DNA from: Chitinophagaceae bacterium
GTDB lineage: Bacteria > Bacteroidota > Bacteroidia > Chitinophagales > Chitinophagaceae
Reading direction: 5' to 3'
NCBI GenBank assembly: GCA_947455215.1
Contig: CANGNA010000001.1
Coordinates: 1 to 52,799 of the forward strand
Length of the DNA: 52,799 nt
Positions 1-11,895 of this stretch are shown here, piece after piece (the stretch's first letter is position 1; each line of letters opens with the position of its first letter). The notes below the pieces were generated by a model that saw only the letters and a program-made list of their open reading frames with translations, had not been told where the DNA came from and did no database searches. A program made the position numbers and the translations under genes.

Positions 1-1
1 T

Positions 2-160
2 GCGTTCAACATATCAAAGCCCAGCATATCTCATCACCTGGAGATATTAAAAAATGCGGAACTGGTGAGTAGCGAAAAGAAAGGGCAGTTTGTTGTGTAC
101 ACCATCAATACCACCATACTCGATGATATTTTAAGCTTTATACTCAACCTCAAAAAATAG
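2..160 (+). CDS. SdpR-like ArsR-family regulator, 3' part only
   Basis: An open frame runs in from the left edge and stops at 158-160. The visible 52 residues contain the recognition-helix segment of an ArsR winged helix (SKPSISHHLEILKNAELV) followed by the beta-wing (SSEKKGQFVVYTI), which is the diagnostic part of the fold. ArsR proteins are dimeric DNA-binding repressors. The next gene starts 3 bases after the stop and encodes an SdpI-like protein. In Bacillus the equivalent SdpR represses its own operon and is sequestered by SdpI, so a similar autorepressor role is inferred here. The N-terminus lies outside the window, and no metal-binding cysteine pair is visible in this part. Confidence 0.85.
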   Translation, partial: AFNISKPSISHHLEILKNAELVSSEKKGQFVVYTINTTILDDILSFILNLKK

Positions 161-163
161 AAT

Positions 164-826
164 ATGAAATCATTCGATCTTAAGAAGGAAATAGGGCTGT
201 GGCTGGTCATGCTTGTTCCTATGGGCTACCTGGCATATGCATGGTCCACATTGCCGGAGATCATACCTACCCATTTCGGTTTTGACGGTAAGCCGGACGA
301 CTGGAGCCATAAAACGATGTATGCTTTTTTGATACCCGGTTTGAACGTTGGCATATATTTACTGATGACATTCATACCGAAGATAGATCCTAAGAAGAAA
401 CTTGAGATAATGGGTAATAAGTACTTTATGCTCAAGCTGTTCACTACCTTGTTTGTTGCTATTATTAGCCTGTTCATTGTGCGTTCATCTATCACCGGTG
501 TGGTGGCCGATTCCAGTGGCTTGTTCTGTGTTTTAGGTGGTTTCTTTATGTTCCTGGGTAACTACCTGCAGCGTGCTGCACCCAACTATTTTGTTGGTTT
601 CCGTACACCATGGTCGCTGGAAAATGAGGTGGTATGGAAGAAAACACATGTATTAGGTGGGCGCCTTTATTTTATTGCCGGCCTGCTTACCATAGTACTA
701 TCGCTGGCGATGAAGGAGCGTTTTGCACCCTGGTTTGTGGGTATTATCCTTACAGCCTCACTGATACCTGCAGTATACTCTTATTTTGTATACAGGCAGG
801 AAACGCGCAAAACGGGCGACAATTAG
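164..826 (+). CDS. SdpI-family membrane protein (DUF1648 + SdpI)
   Basis: This 220-residue polytopic membrane protein has an N-terminal DUF1648 segment (about residues 10-60, with PEIIPTHFGFDGKPDDW) and a C-terminal SdpI segment carrying NYFVGFRTPWSLENEVVWKK near residue 140. The second motif is a hallmark of SdpI/YhfL proteins. About six hydrophobic segments are visible. SdpI in Bacillus confers immunity to the SdpC toxin and inactivates SdpR at the membrane. No SdpC-like toxin gene is visible here, so the immunity role is inference and a general signal-receptor role is equally possible. The start is the ATG 3 bases after the regulator gene, so the two genes are certainly co-transcribed. The 3' end overlaps the convergent next gene by 4 bases. 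Confidence 0.85.
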   Translation: MKSFDLKKEIGLWLVMLVPMGYLAYAWSTLPEIIPTHFGFDGKPDDWSHKTMYAFLIPGLNVGIYLLMTFIPKIDPKKKLEIMGNKYFMLKLFTTLFVAIISLFIVRSSITGVVADSSGLFCVLGGFFMFLGNYLQRAAPNYFVGFRTPWSLENEVVWKKTHVLGGRLYFIAGLLTIVLSLAMKERFAPWFVGIILTASLIPAVYSYFVYRQETRKTGDN

Positions 827-1392
827 TATCGTGAGCTTGACCAACGCATGGTAAAGAATTTGATAGTGACGTCGTCATTGTCTCCAAAAATATGTTTGGA
901 ATTAATGCATTGGTACATCTGTAATGCGTCGTTTTCGTTCAGCGAATTGTAGGTGTCTTCGTCCACCTCGTAGAGTTTTTCATAGTTATGCTCCAGTCTG
1001 AAGAAGTACTGGCGGGTTACCGGGTAATATTCTTTGGCCATTATTTTTTGTGATATGCGTAGTTTTTGGCCGCATAGCGCATCTTTTTGATAAGGGATGA
1101 TCATATAGGTATTGATAAACCAGCATACTATCGTGGTGATCACGAAAGACAAACCTACCGACACAACAATGAATGTCTGCATCGATCTTATAACTGTAGA
1201 CTTATTGTTCCAAAATTCGCCGGAAAGAAATCCCCAGGCAAAGACCAAAGTAAAGGCGAGCGGCATGCAGCGTGCAAAGCAGCGAAACGCGCCTGCATAA
1301 AACAGGTCTTTTTTACGCAGGGTATATATTTTCATCAGCCATGCGGCCTCGTCATCGGAAAGCGGTTCGCGGGTGGCAACTGCTGTTATCAT
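823..1392 (-). CDS. hypothetical two-helix membrane protein
   Basis: I do not recognise a family for this 189-residue protein. It has a charged N-terminal stretch (about residues 1-30) and two clear transmembrane segments (about 43-60 and 73-95). The soluble C-terminal half is rich in Tyr, Asn and Asp and is probably cytoplasmic. This layout resembles small Bacteroidota membrane proteins with a soluble tail. The ATG start is the first possible one in a continuously open frame. It converges on the SdpI-like gene with a 4-base overlap and stands alone with respect to the SnoaL-like gene, 47 bases away on the same strand, which could be co-transcribed ahead of it. The function is unknown. Confidence 0.6.
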   Translation of the reverse strand: MITAVATREPLSDDEAAWLMKIYTLRKKDLFYAGAFRCFARCMPLAFTLVFAWGFLSGEFWNNKSTVIRSMQTFIVVSVGLSFVITTIVCWFINTYMIIPYQKDALCGQKLRISQKIMAKEYYPVTRQYFFRLEHNYEKLYEVDEDTYNSLNENDALQMYQCINSKHIFGDNDDVTIKFFTMRWSSSRY

Positions 1393-1439
1393 AGGCAGGT
1401 TTTCATCAAATATACATTAATTGATGATGTGCAGATATA

Positions 1440-1928
1440 TTAATTAAGATTTATCTGTGATTCGTCTATCTGGTCAGTGCCAAATAGCACCTTACGCAAT
1501 TCCAGGTTCATTTGCTCCAGCAGTTCCGGTTGGCCGTGCAGGGCCGCCGGCGTATTTTGGAACAGTGAAATCTGCCAGCCGTCCTCATTTTTCAGTGCAA
1601 TTACCGTTTGCAGGGCATTAAGCGCAGGGTTGATGTCGTTCTTTCCGGCGGGCACCATACCTACTTCTGCCTTCAGCCAGGCCACGCCGGGTGATAGCAG
1701 GCGTATCTCGCGGATGATGGCCACGTAAGCGGCCGTCTGGTGATGTTTGAAAATATTGTCAAGTGTTACATGCAATTCGTCGCGGCCATTCAGCTGGCTG
1801 CCATCAAAACCTATCAGGTTGCCATCTTCTGCAAAAAGAGTGGCCATCCCGGCAGCATTGCGGGCATTCCATGCGTCGAGCCAGGCCTGGTAAAGGGCTA
1901 TTATCTGTTCTGTTTCCTGCTGTAACAT
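1440..1928 (-). CDS. SgcJ/SnoaL-like protein (DUF4440 / NTF2 fold)
   Basis: The 162 residues match the SgcJ/EcaC and SnoaL-like group. An N-terminal helix (IIALYQAWLDAWNARNAAGM) is followed by FAEDGNLIGFDGSQLNGRDE, the classic NTF2-like pattern of a small alpha+beta cone. A later segment holds LKAEVGMVPAG and a C-terminal strand with WQISLFQNTPAALHG. Members of the fold bind small hydrophobic ligands or act as isomerases or cyclases, but most single-domain members have no assigned reaction. No signal peptide is present, so it is cytoplasmic. It is transcribed away from rpoB. A CTTTG motif lies only a few bases upstream of the ATG, which is compatible with a very short leader. Confidence 0.75.
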   Translation of the reverse strand: MLQQETEQIIALYQAWLDAWNARNAAGMATLFAEDGNLIGFDGSQLNGRDELHVTLDNIFKHHQTAAYVAIIREIRLLSPGVAWLKAEVGMVPAGKNDINPALNALQTVIALKNEDGWQISLFQNTPAALHGQPELLEQMNLELRKVLFGTDQIDESQINLN

Positions 1929-2109
1929 GGGCGCAAAGTAACTTCGGTTGAGTGAAAAGAAAAAATAGTTTTATTTTTACTGTAATAGCCATCGATTGTC
2001 AGATATTTATATTCGAGTAGGGCAAACGCATTTTAAAATAAAAAATTGATATTGATTTTGTTAGCATTTTGCAAAAAAAAATGGCGTTTCAAGAAAAGTG
2101 GAATATTTT

Positions 2110-2140
2110 TTGATTAATTAAAGCGCGCTTAGTATCTTTG
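2110..2140 (+). promoter_or_regulatory. rpoB promoter (-33 TTG, -7 TATCTTTG)
   Basis: TTG at 2110-2112 and TATCTTTG at 2133-2140 are 20 bases apart. This is an exact match to the Bacteroidota consensus TTG-N19-20-TAnnTTTG recognised by the primary sigma factor of this phylum. Transcription would start near 2146, giving a leader of about 130 bases before the rpoB ATG. Confidence 0.8.
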
Positions 2141-2209
2141 CTATCCTTTTTCCGGGGAAACGTACGTGCATAAACCAGTTTTAAGTAATTTTTGTAAGTA
2201 ATATAATGA

Positions 2210-2240
2210 CCTGTAAGGCTTGCCTGGCTTGCTTTACGGG
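2210..2240 (+). promoter_or_regulatory. hairpin followed by U-rich tract in rpoB leader
   Basis: CCTGTAAGGC (2210-2219) pairs with GCTTTACGGG (2231-2240) over 10 bp with two G-U wobbles, leaving an 11-base loop. It is followed directly by ATTTTGTTGTTTT. This is the architecture of an intrinsic terminator placed between the promoter and the rpoB start codon, so it may be an attenuator or a processing site. The regulatory role is inference. Confidence 0.55.
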
Positions 2241-2274
2241 ATTTTGTTGTTTTAAAGGACTTTTTATATTTATT

Positions 2275-5200
2275 ATGGCTATACCGCAAAAAAAGACCGC
2301 AGCCGGAAGGCACAATTTTGCCAAGCTACACGATGTAGCGGCATCTCCCGACCTGCTGGCCATCCAACTTCAGTCGTTCCAGGACTTTTTCCAGCTCGAA
2401 ACAACGCCGGACAAGCGTGATAACGAAGGCTTGTTCCGTGTGTTCAAGGAGAACTTCCCGATCACTGATACGCGAAACATTTTCGTGCTGGAATTCCTCG
2501 ACTATTTCATCGATCCGCCGCGTTATACCATCGAAGAGTGTATGGAACGTGGCCTTACGTATTCAGTTCCGCTGAAGGCCAAGCTGAAGCTGAGCTGTAA
2601 CGATGAAGAGCACGTAGACTTCGAAACTATCGTACAGGATGTGTTTTTAGGTAATATCCCATATATGACACCGCGCGGTACCTTTGTGATCAATGGTGCT
2701 GAACGTGTTGTGGTTTCCCAGTTGCATCGTTCTCCGGGTGTATTCTTCGGCCAGAGCGTTCACCCTAACGGAACCAAGATATACAGTGCGCGCGTTATCC
2801 CGTTCAAGGGTGCGTGGATGGAGTTCGCTACAGACATCAACAATGTGATGTATGCGTACATCGACCGTAAGAAGAAATTCCCTGTAACTACATTGCTGCG
2901 TGCAATTGGTTATGAAACAGATAAGGATATCCTGGAACTGTTCGGTATGGCCGATGAGGTGAAGACCGACAAGAAGACACTGGAGGCTAACCTGAACCGC
3001 CGCCTGGCTGCACGCGTACTGCGCAGCTGGACTGAAGACTTCGTTGATGAGGACACCGGTGAGGTGGTTACCATCGAGCGTAACGAAGTGGTACTGGACC
3101 GCGACAGCGTGCTGGATGAAGATAACGCTGCTATGATACAGGAAATGGGCATTAAGACCGTGTTCCTGCAGAAAGAAGAAGTAAGCGGCGATTACTCTAT
3201 AATATATAATACATTAAATAAGGATACTTCTAACTCGGAGCTGGAAGCCGTTCAGCACATCTACCGCCAGTTGCGTGGTTCTGATGCGCCGGATGATGAA
3301 ACAGCACGTGGCATCATTGAGAAACTGTTCTTCAGTGATAAGCGTTATGACCTGGGCGAAGTAGGCCGTTATAAGATCAACCGCAAGCTGGGCATCGATA
3401 TCAACCTGAATACTAAGGTATTGAGCAAGGAAGATATCATCTCCATCATCAAGTACCTGGTTCGTTTGACCAATGGTAAAGCGGAAATTGACGATATCGA
3501 TCACCTGAGCAACCGTCGTGTACGTACAGTAGGCGAGCAGCTGTTTGCCCAGTTTGGTGTAGGTCTGGCACGTATGGCACGTACCATCCGCGAGCGTATG
3601 AACGTTCGTGATAATGAAGTATTCACGCCGATCGACCTGATCAACGCACGTACACTGTCTTCAGTAATTAACTCATTCTTCGGTACCAGCCAGCTGTCTC
3701 AGTTCCTTGATCAGACCAACCCGCTGTCAGAGATCACGCACAAGCGTCGTATCTCAGCGCTCGGTCCCGGCGGTCTTAGCCGTGAGCGCGCAGGCTTCGA
3801 AGTTCGTGACGTACACTATAGCCACTATGGCCGTCTGTGTACCATTGAAACTCCGGAAGGACCGAACATCGGTCTGATATCTACACTTTGTGTACATGCA
3901 CAGATCAACCCAATGGGCTTTATCGAAACACCTTACCGTAAAGTAAAAGACGGCAGGGTAGATATGAAGAGCTATCGTTACCTGAGCGCAGAAGAAGAAG
4001 ATCTGGCCAAGATCGCACAGGCGAATATTCCTGTTGACGAAAAGGGCAACTTTACAGAAGACAAGATCAAATCGCGCCAGACAGGTGACTTCCCGATCCT
4101 TGAGCCGAACGAAGTAGAGTTCATGGACGTGGCACCAAACCAGATCGTGGGTCTGTCGGCATCACTCATCCCGTTCCTGGAGCATGATGACGCCAACCGT
4201 GCGCTGATGGGATCGAACATGCAACGTCAGGCTGTACCGCTTATCCGTCCGCAGGTGCCTATCGTAGGTACTGGTCTGGAAGCTAAGGCTGCACGTGATG
4301 CACGTATCCAGATACATGCAGAAGGCGATGGTGTGGTAGAGTATGTAGATGCTATGAATATCTATGTGCGTTACGACCGCAGCGAAAAAGACCGCCTGGT
4401 ATCGTTTGAAGACGATCTTAAGATATATACACTTACCAAGTATAAGAAAACCAACCAGAGCACCAGCATCACGCTGCGCCCTGCGGTACGCAAAGGCCAG
4501 AAGGTAAAGAAGGGCGACTTCCTTACTGAAGGTTATGCAACACAGGATGGAGAGCTGGCACTGGGCCGTAACCTGAAAGTGGCGTTCATGCCATGGAAGG
4601 GTTACAACTTCGAGGATGCCATCGTGATCAACGAAAAGGTAGCCCGCGACGACTGGTTCACTTCAGTACACATTGATGAGTATGAACTGGAAGTGCGTGA
4701 TACCAAGCTGGGTGAAGAAGAGCTGACACCAGATATCCCTAACGTATCTGAAGAAGCTACCAAAGACCTCGACGAAAACGGTATCATCCGTGTAGGGGCA
4801 CATGTTAAGGAGGGCGACATCCTGATCGGTAAGATCACTCCTAAGGGTGAAACTGACCCTACACCGGAAGAAAAGCTCCTCCGTGCTATCTTCGGCGATA
4901 AGGCCGGTGATGCTAAGGATGCTTCTCTGAAGGCACCAAGTGGTACTGAAGGTATTGTTGTGAGCAAGCAGTTGTTCCAGCGCGCCAAGAAGGATAAGAA
5001 CTCTAAGGTTCGCGAAAAAGCATCTCTCGAAAAGATCGAAAAGGTACACGAGAAGAATCGCGATGAACTGAAGGAATTCTTGCTGGAAAAGCTGATGATA
5101 TTGTTGAAAGACAAGACATCACAGGGTGTTACCAATAACTTCGGCGAGACTATCCTGAGCAAGGGTGGTAAGTTCAACACCAAGACGCTCGGCGTTATCG

Positions 5201-6090
5201 ACTATGCCAACGTTAATCCGCTGGGCTGGACAGGTGATGCAGAGACCGATGGTCTGATCAACCAGCTGTTGCACAACTACAACATCAAGTTCAACGAAGA
5301 AATAGGCCGTTACAAGCGCGAGAAATTCAACCTGAGCATAGGTGACGAATTACCTGCAGGCGTACTGAAACTGGCGAAAGTTTACCTGGCCAGCAAGCGT
5401 AAGCTGAAGGTGGGTGATAAGATGGCGGGTCGCCATGGTAACAAGGGTATCGTAGCACGTATCGTTCGTGCAGAAGATATGCCTTTCCTGGAAGATGGTA
5501 CTCCGGTAGACGTTGTACTGAATCCGCTGGGTGTACCTTCCCGTATGAACCTTGGCCAGATCTACGAAACCATCCTCGGATGGGCAGGGGAGAAACTGGG
5601 CCTCAAGTTCGCCACGCCGATATTCGATGGTGCTTCTGTAGCGGAGATCGAAAATCTGATCAGCCAGGCAGGTCTGCCAGACTTCGGTCACACATACCTG
5701 TTCGATGGTGAAACAGGTGAGCGTTTCCACCAGAAGGCAACTGTTGGTATCATCTACATGATCAAGCTGCACCACATGGTCGACGATAAGATGCACGCGC
5801 GTTCTATCGGCCCATACAGTCTTATTACACAGCAGCCGCTGGGTGGTAAAGCACAGTTCGGTGGCCAGCGTTTCGGTGAAATGGAAGTTTGGGCACTTGA
5901 AGCATACGGTGCATCTAACATCCTGCAGGAGTTGCTGACACTGAAATCGGATGACATCATCGGTCGTGCGAAGACTTATGAAGCGATAGTGAAGGGCGAT
6001 AACGTGCCTAAGGCCGGTATCCCTGAATCATTCAACGTATTGGTGAATGAACTTCGCGGCCTGGGTCTTGAATTGAAATTCGAGGAGTAG
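2275..6090 (+). CDS. rpoB: DNA-directed RNA polymerase subunit beta
   Basis: This is the beta subunit of RNA polymerase, 1271 residues from the chosen ATG. The start giving [18 protein letters not shown] is preferred because the open frame upstream of it (from 2206) reads through the leader hairpin and gives a Cys-rich sequence unlike any beta N-terminus. The rifampicin-site block ([21 protein letters not shown], near residue 475) keeps the Asp, His and Ser residues of sensitive enzymes. [14 protein letters not shown] near residue 1044 and [20 protein letters not shown] near 1190 are the universal catalytic-core and C-terminal motifs. It is followed by rpoC after 112 bases and forms one operon with it. 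The usual rplKAJL genes are not upstream. Confidence 0.99.
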   Translation: MAIPQKKTAAGRHNFAKLHDVAASPDLLAIQLQSFQDFFQLETTPDKRDNEGLFRVFKENFPITDTRNIFVLEFLDYFIDPPRYTIEECMERGLTYSVPLKAKLKLSCNDEEHVDFETIVQDVFLGNIPYMTPRGTFVINGAERVVVSQLHRSPGVFFGQSVHPNGTKIYSARVIPFKGAWMEFATDINNVMYAYIDRKKKFPVTTLLRAIGYETDKDILELFGMADEVKTDKKTLEANLNRRLAARVLRSWTEDFVDEDTGEVVTIERNEVVLDRDSVLDEDNAAMIQEMGIKTVFLQKEEVSGDYSIIYNTLNKDTSNSELEAVQHIYRQLRGSDAPDDETARGIIEKLFFSDKRYDLGEVGRYKINRKLGIDINLNTKVLSKEDIISIIKYLVRLTNGKAEIDDIDHLSNRRVRTVGEQLFAQFGVGLARMARTIRERMNVRDNEVFTPIDLINARTLSSVINSFFGTSQLSQFLDQTNPLSEITHKRRISALGPGGLSRERAGFEVRDVHYSHYGRLCTIETPEGPNIGLISTLCVHAQINPMGFIETPYRKVKDGRVDMKSYRYLSAEEEDLAKIAQANIPVDEKGNFTEDKIKSRQTGDFPILEPNEVEFMDVAPNQIVGLSASLIPFLEHDDANRALMGSNMQRQAVPLIRPQVPIVGTGLEAKAARDARIQIHAEGDGVVEYVDAMNIYVRYDRSEKDRLVSFEDDLKIYTLTKYKKTNQSTSITLRPAVRKGQKVKKGDFLTEGYATQDGELALGRNLKVAFMPWKGYNFEDAIVINEKVARDDWFTSVHIDEYELEVRDTKLGEEELTPDIPNVSEEATKDLDENGIIRVGAHVKEGDILIGKITPKGETDPTPEEKLLRAIFGDKAGDAKDASLKAPSGTEGIVVSKQLFQRAKKDKNSKVREKASLEKIEKVHEKNRDELKEFLLEKLMILLKDKTSQGVTNNFGETILSKGGKFNTKTLGVIDYANVNPLGWTGDAETDGLINQLLHNYNIKFNEEIGRYKREKFNLSIGDELPAGVLKLAKVYLASKRKLKVGDKMAGRHGNKGIVARIVRAEDMPFLEDGTPVDVVLNPLGVPSRMNLGQIYETILGWAGEKLGLKFATPIFDGASVAEIENLISQAGLPDFGHTYLFDGETGERFHQKATVGIIYMIKLHHMVDDKMHARSIGPYSLITQQPLGGKAQFGGQRFGEMEVWALEAYGASNILQELLTLKSDDIIGRAKTYEAIVKGDNVPKAGIPESFNVLVNELRGLGLELKFEE

Positions 6091-6147
6091 TAGAAGGACG
6101 ATCCTTCAGCGGTCCCCGGTTTAAATTCTCAACAATAACAAATAGTA

Positions 6148-6178
6148 ATTGAGTGGCAGCCGCAAGCTGCTGCTCAAT
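6148..6178 (+). promoter_or_regulatory. 13-bp hairpin in the rpoB-rpoC spacer
   Basis: ATTGAGTGGCAGC (6148-6160) and GCTGCTGCTCAAT (6166-6178) pair along their full length with two adjacent G-U wobbles and a 5-base CGCAA loop. The structure ends 24 bases before the rpoC ATG. It has no T-tract, so it is not a terminator. A processing site, a stability element or a translational control structure are the likely options. Confidence 0.65.
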
Positions 6179-6202
6179 ACCAATAAAGAAAATACTAATA
6201 AA

Positions 6203-10525
<4,323 letters not shown>

Positions 10526-10548
10526 TTTTAATTGCAGTACTTTATACA

Positions 10549-10581
10549 ACAGCCGCTTCATCTTGGAGCGGCTGTTTTTTT
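10549..10581 (+). terminator. rpoBC intrinsic terminator
   Basis: ACAGCCGCT (10549-10557) pairs with AGCGGCTGT (10567-10575) and is followed by a run of seven T. It ends the rpoBC transcript 24 bases after the stop codon. Confidence 0.9.
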
Positions 10582-10583
10582 GT
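10562..10583 (+). repeat. 22-bp direct repeat, copy 1 (terminator 3' half)
   Basis: This segment, from CTTGGAGCGGCTG through the T-tract to GT, is identical to 11221-11242. Similarity continues more weakly for about 13 further bases (9 of 13 match). The two copies flank the toxin-antitoxin pair. Confidence 0.9.
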
Positions 10584-10657
10584 TTATAGTATAACATTTC
10601 GTCATGGGCATAGTATTGGCTGAATTTTGTAAATTTGATATAATATTGATGTAGAAA

Positions 10658-10840
10658 ATGACAGTTGTTGTAAATAGTAATTCAACTCCCGAAGAAATTA
10701 ATACGGCATTGGAGGCGTTGCAGAATGCAAATGATAAAGAGCCTAAGAAGCATTTTAATGCATTCAAATATTGCGGTGTTGTAGATTTGAAAGAAGATCC
10801 GCTCCTTATACAAAAAGCAATGAGGGATGAGTGGGAGTAG
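10658..10840 (+). CDS. antitoxin of PIN-domain toxin-antitoxin pair (VapB-like)
   Basis: This 60-residue acidic protein is followed by, and overlaps by 14 bases, a PIN-domain toxin gene. The C-terminal half (HFNAFKYCGVVDLKEDPL, ending RDEWE) is the form I know from Bacteroidota antitoxins of PIN toxins, where this tail wraps into the toxin active site. No clear AbrB or ribbon-helix-helix DNA-binding motif is visible in the short N-terminus, so autoregulation is uncertain. A -7-like TAAATTTG lies at 10630-10637, but the -33 TTG is not well placed. The sequence is AT-rich compared with rpoC, which fits recent acquisition. Confidence 0.75.
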   Translation: MTVVVNSNSTPEEINTALEALQNANDKEPKKHFNAFKYCGVVDLKEDPLLIQKAMRDEWE

Positions 10841-11204
10841 CAGCTATGTGCTTGATACGAACATAATTCTGCAATTGCTAAAAGGCGATCGGGTTCTTGC
10901 TGATATAATTAACAACAAAGCACTGTATGTTTCCTTTATTACTGAAATGGAATTGCTCAGTTATCACAAGTTGTTACCTGAGGAGGAAATACAAATTAGA
11001 TCGCTGTTGAATGATTGTTACGTGATCGAAATGAATCACCCTCTAAAACTATCTGCAATCAGCATCAGGAAAAATAACAAAATGAAGTTGCCGGACAGCA
11101 TTATAGCTGCCACAAGTGAGCATCTTAATATCCCACTATTGACTTCTGATGTTGAGTTTAATAAACTTAACTCGCTGCAAATTCTCCTTTATAATAAAAG
11201 CTGA
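10827..11204 (+). CDS. PIN-domain ribonuclease toxin (VapC family)
   Basis: The 125 residues form a complete PIN domain. VLDTNIILQLLKGD near residue 8 gives the first catalytic Asp, ITEMELLSY near 38 gives the conserved Glu, and LPDSIIAATSEHLNIPLLTSD near 90 gives the remaining acidic residues. VapC toxins are magnesium-dependent RNases that cleave tRNA or rRNA and are silenced by the cognate antitoxin. The ATG lies inside the end of the antitoxin gene, so translation of the two is coupled. All four acidic positions are present, so the toxin looks intact. The pair sits between two copies of a 22-bp repeat just after the rpoC terminator. Confidence 0.9.
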   Translation: MSGSSSYVLDTNIILQLLKGDRVLADIINNKALYVSFITEMELLSYHKLLPEEEIQIRSLLNDCYVIEMNHPLKLSAISIRKNNKMKLPDSIIAATSEHLNIPLLTSDVEFNKLNSLQILLYNKS

Positions 11205-11220
11205 ATTTATCGTCCTGAAA

Positions 11221-11242
11221 CTTGGAGCGGCTGTTTTTTTGT
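11221..11242 (+). repeat. 22-bp direct repeat, copy 2 (orphan terminator half)
   Basis: This is identical to 10562-10583, but the matching 5' arm of the terminator is missing here. The copy therefore cannot form the same hairpin and looks like a scar from insertion or duplication of the toxin-antitoxin segment. Confidence 0.9.
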
Positions 11243-11300
11243 ATTTAGTTTATCGCAGAAAGCCAATGGGCCTCTCCAGCCAATAACGTATGCCACAATT

Positions 11301-11816
11301 ATGAAGAAGCCTGTTTTTTCAACCTATGAAATATTAAAAACTTGGGCCCTCAATGAGGATATCGATCGAAGATGGATAGATTGGGCTCAGGAAATGATGG
11401 AGGCTGGTTTTGAATCAGATGATCTATATATTTTAGCAGGTATTACGCCCCCTTACAATCAATTTGAATTGCTGGAGCTTACAAATTCAGTGCTGCAAGA
11501 TTTAGGACTTGTATTTGCTGATAGTGAAAAGGTGATAAAGAATTACGCGTACTCTATAGTAAAAACAGCTCTTGTAAAACCTGGTGATCATTTTTCCATA
11601 TTGGAGGAGTTAAACAGGATTTATTATGCATTGGATAGGGATCGAAATTACCAGGATTTCTCTATGTTGTATTACGCAAAAGACGATCTTAATAGTTCGC
11701 CTGATCAATGGTATTGGAAAAGTGCAACCCGAGAAAATATTGATGATATAATCAAAACTGAATTTCAAAAGTATACTGATGCGTTTGAAGCAGATAAGTC
11801 CAATCTGCTATTTTAA
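11301..11816 (+). CDS. hypothetical protein, orphan accessory gene
   Basis: I do not recognise this 171-residue protein. It is soluble, acidic, rich in Asp, Glu, Tyr and Trp, and probably mostly helical, with repeated segments of the type ILKTWALNED and IDWAQEMMEAG. It has no signal peptide or membrane segment. The gene is AT-rich compared with its neighbours and lies between the orphan terminator half and a strong palindromic terminator, in the same accessory insert as the PIN toxin-antitoxin pair. This context and composition would fit an immunity-type or other small accessory protein, but that is inference. The ATG start is the only reasonable one. Confidence 0.6.
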   Translation: MKKPVFSTYEILKTWALNEDIDRRWIDWAQEMMEAGFESDDLYILAGITPPYNQFELLELTNSVLQDLGLVFADSEKVIKNYAYSIVKTALVKPGDHFSILEELNRIYYALDRDRNYQDFSMLYYAKDDLNSSPDQWYWKSATRENIDDIIKTEFQKYTDAFEADKSNLLF

Positions 11817-11845
11817 GATCGTGTAACAAGAGTTATGCTACTAAA

Positions 11846-11880
11846 AATATAGGCCGCTCTAATCAAGAGCGGCCTATATT
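11846..11880. terminator. bidirectional terminator (15-bp perfect stem)
   Basis: AATATAGGCCGCTCT (11846-11860) and its exact complement (11866-11880) enclose the loop AATCA. It lies between the convergent orphan gene and uridine phosphorylase gene and should stop transcription from both sides. Confidence 0.85.
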
Positions 11881-11895
11881 CTACATATCTTTCAA

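Larger units (their letters stand above)
1929..2274 (+). promoter_or_regulatory. intergenic region with rpoB promoter and leader
   Basis: This 346-base gap separates the divergent SnoaL-like gene from rpoB. I see no gene in it. It is AT-rich and contains one good Bacteroidota promoter (see the separate entry at 2110-2140) and an untranslated leader of roughly 130 bases with a hairpin. A weaker TTTTG-rich stretch at about 2045-2075 might be a second, upstream promoter. The ribosomal protein genes that normally precede rpoB are absent. Confidence 0.7.

Noticed and set aside
2206-2274. Cys-rich N-terminal extension of rpoB or a leader peptide
   Set aside because: It is in frame but encodes the leader hairpin, and no beta subunit has such an N-terminus. 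A separate leader peptide would need a stop before rpoB, which is absent.
6149-6202. TTG start giving a longer rpoC
   Set aside because: The extension covers the spacer hairpin, and the family N-terminus begins at the ATG at 6203.
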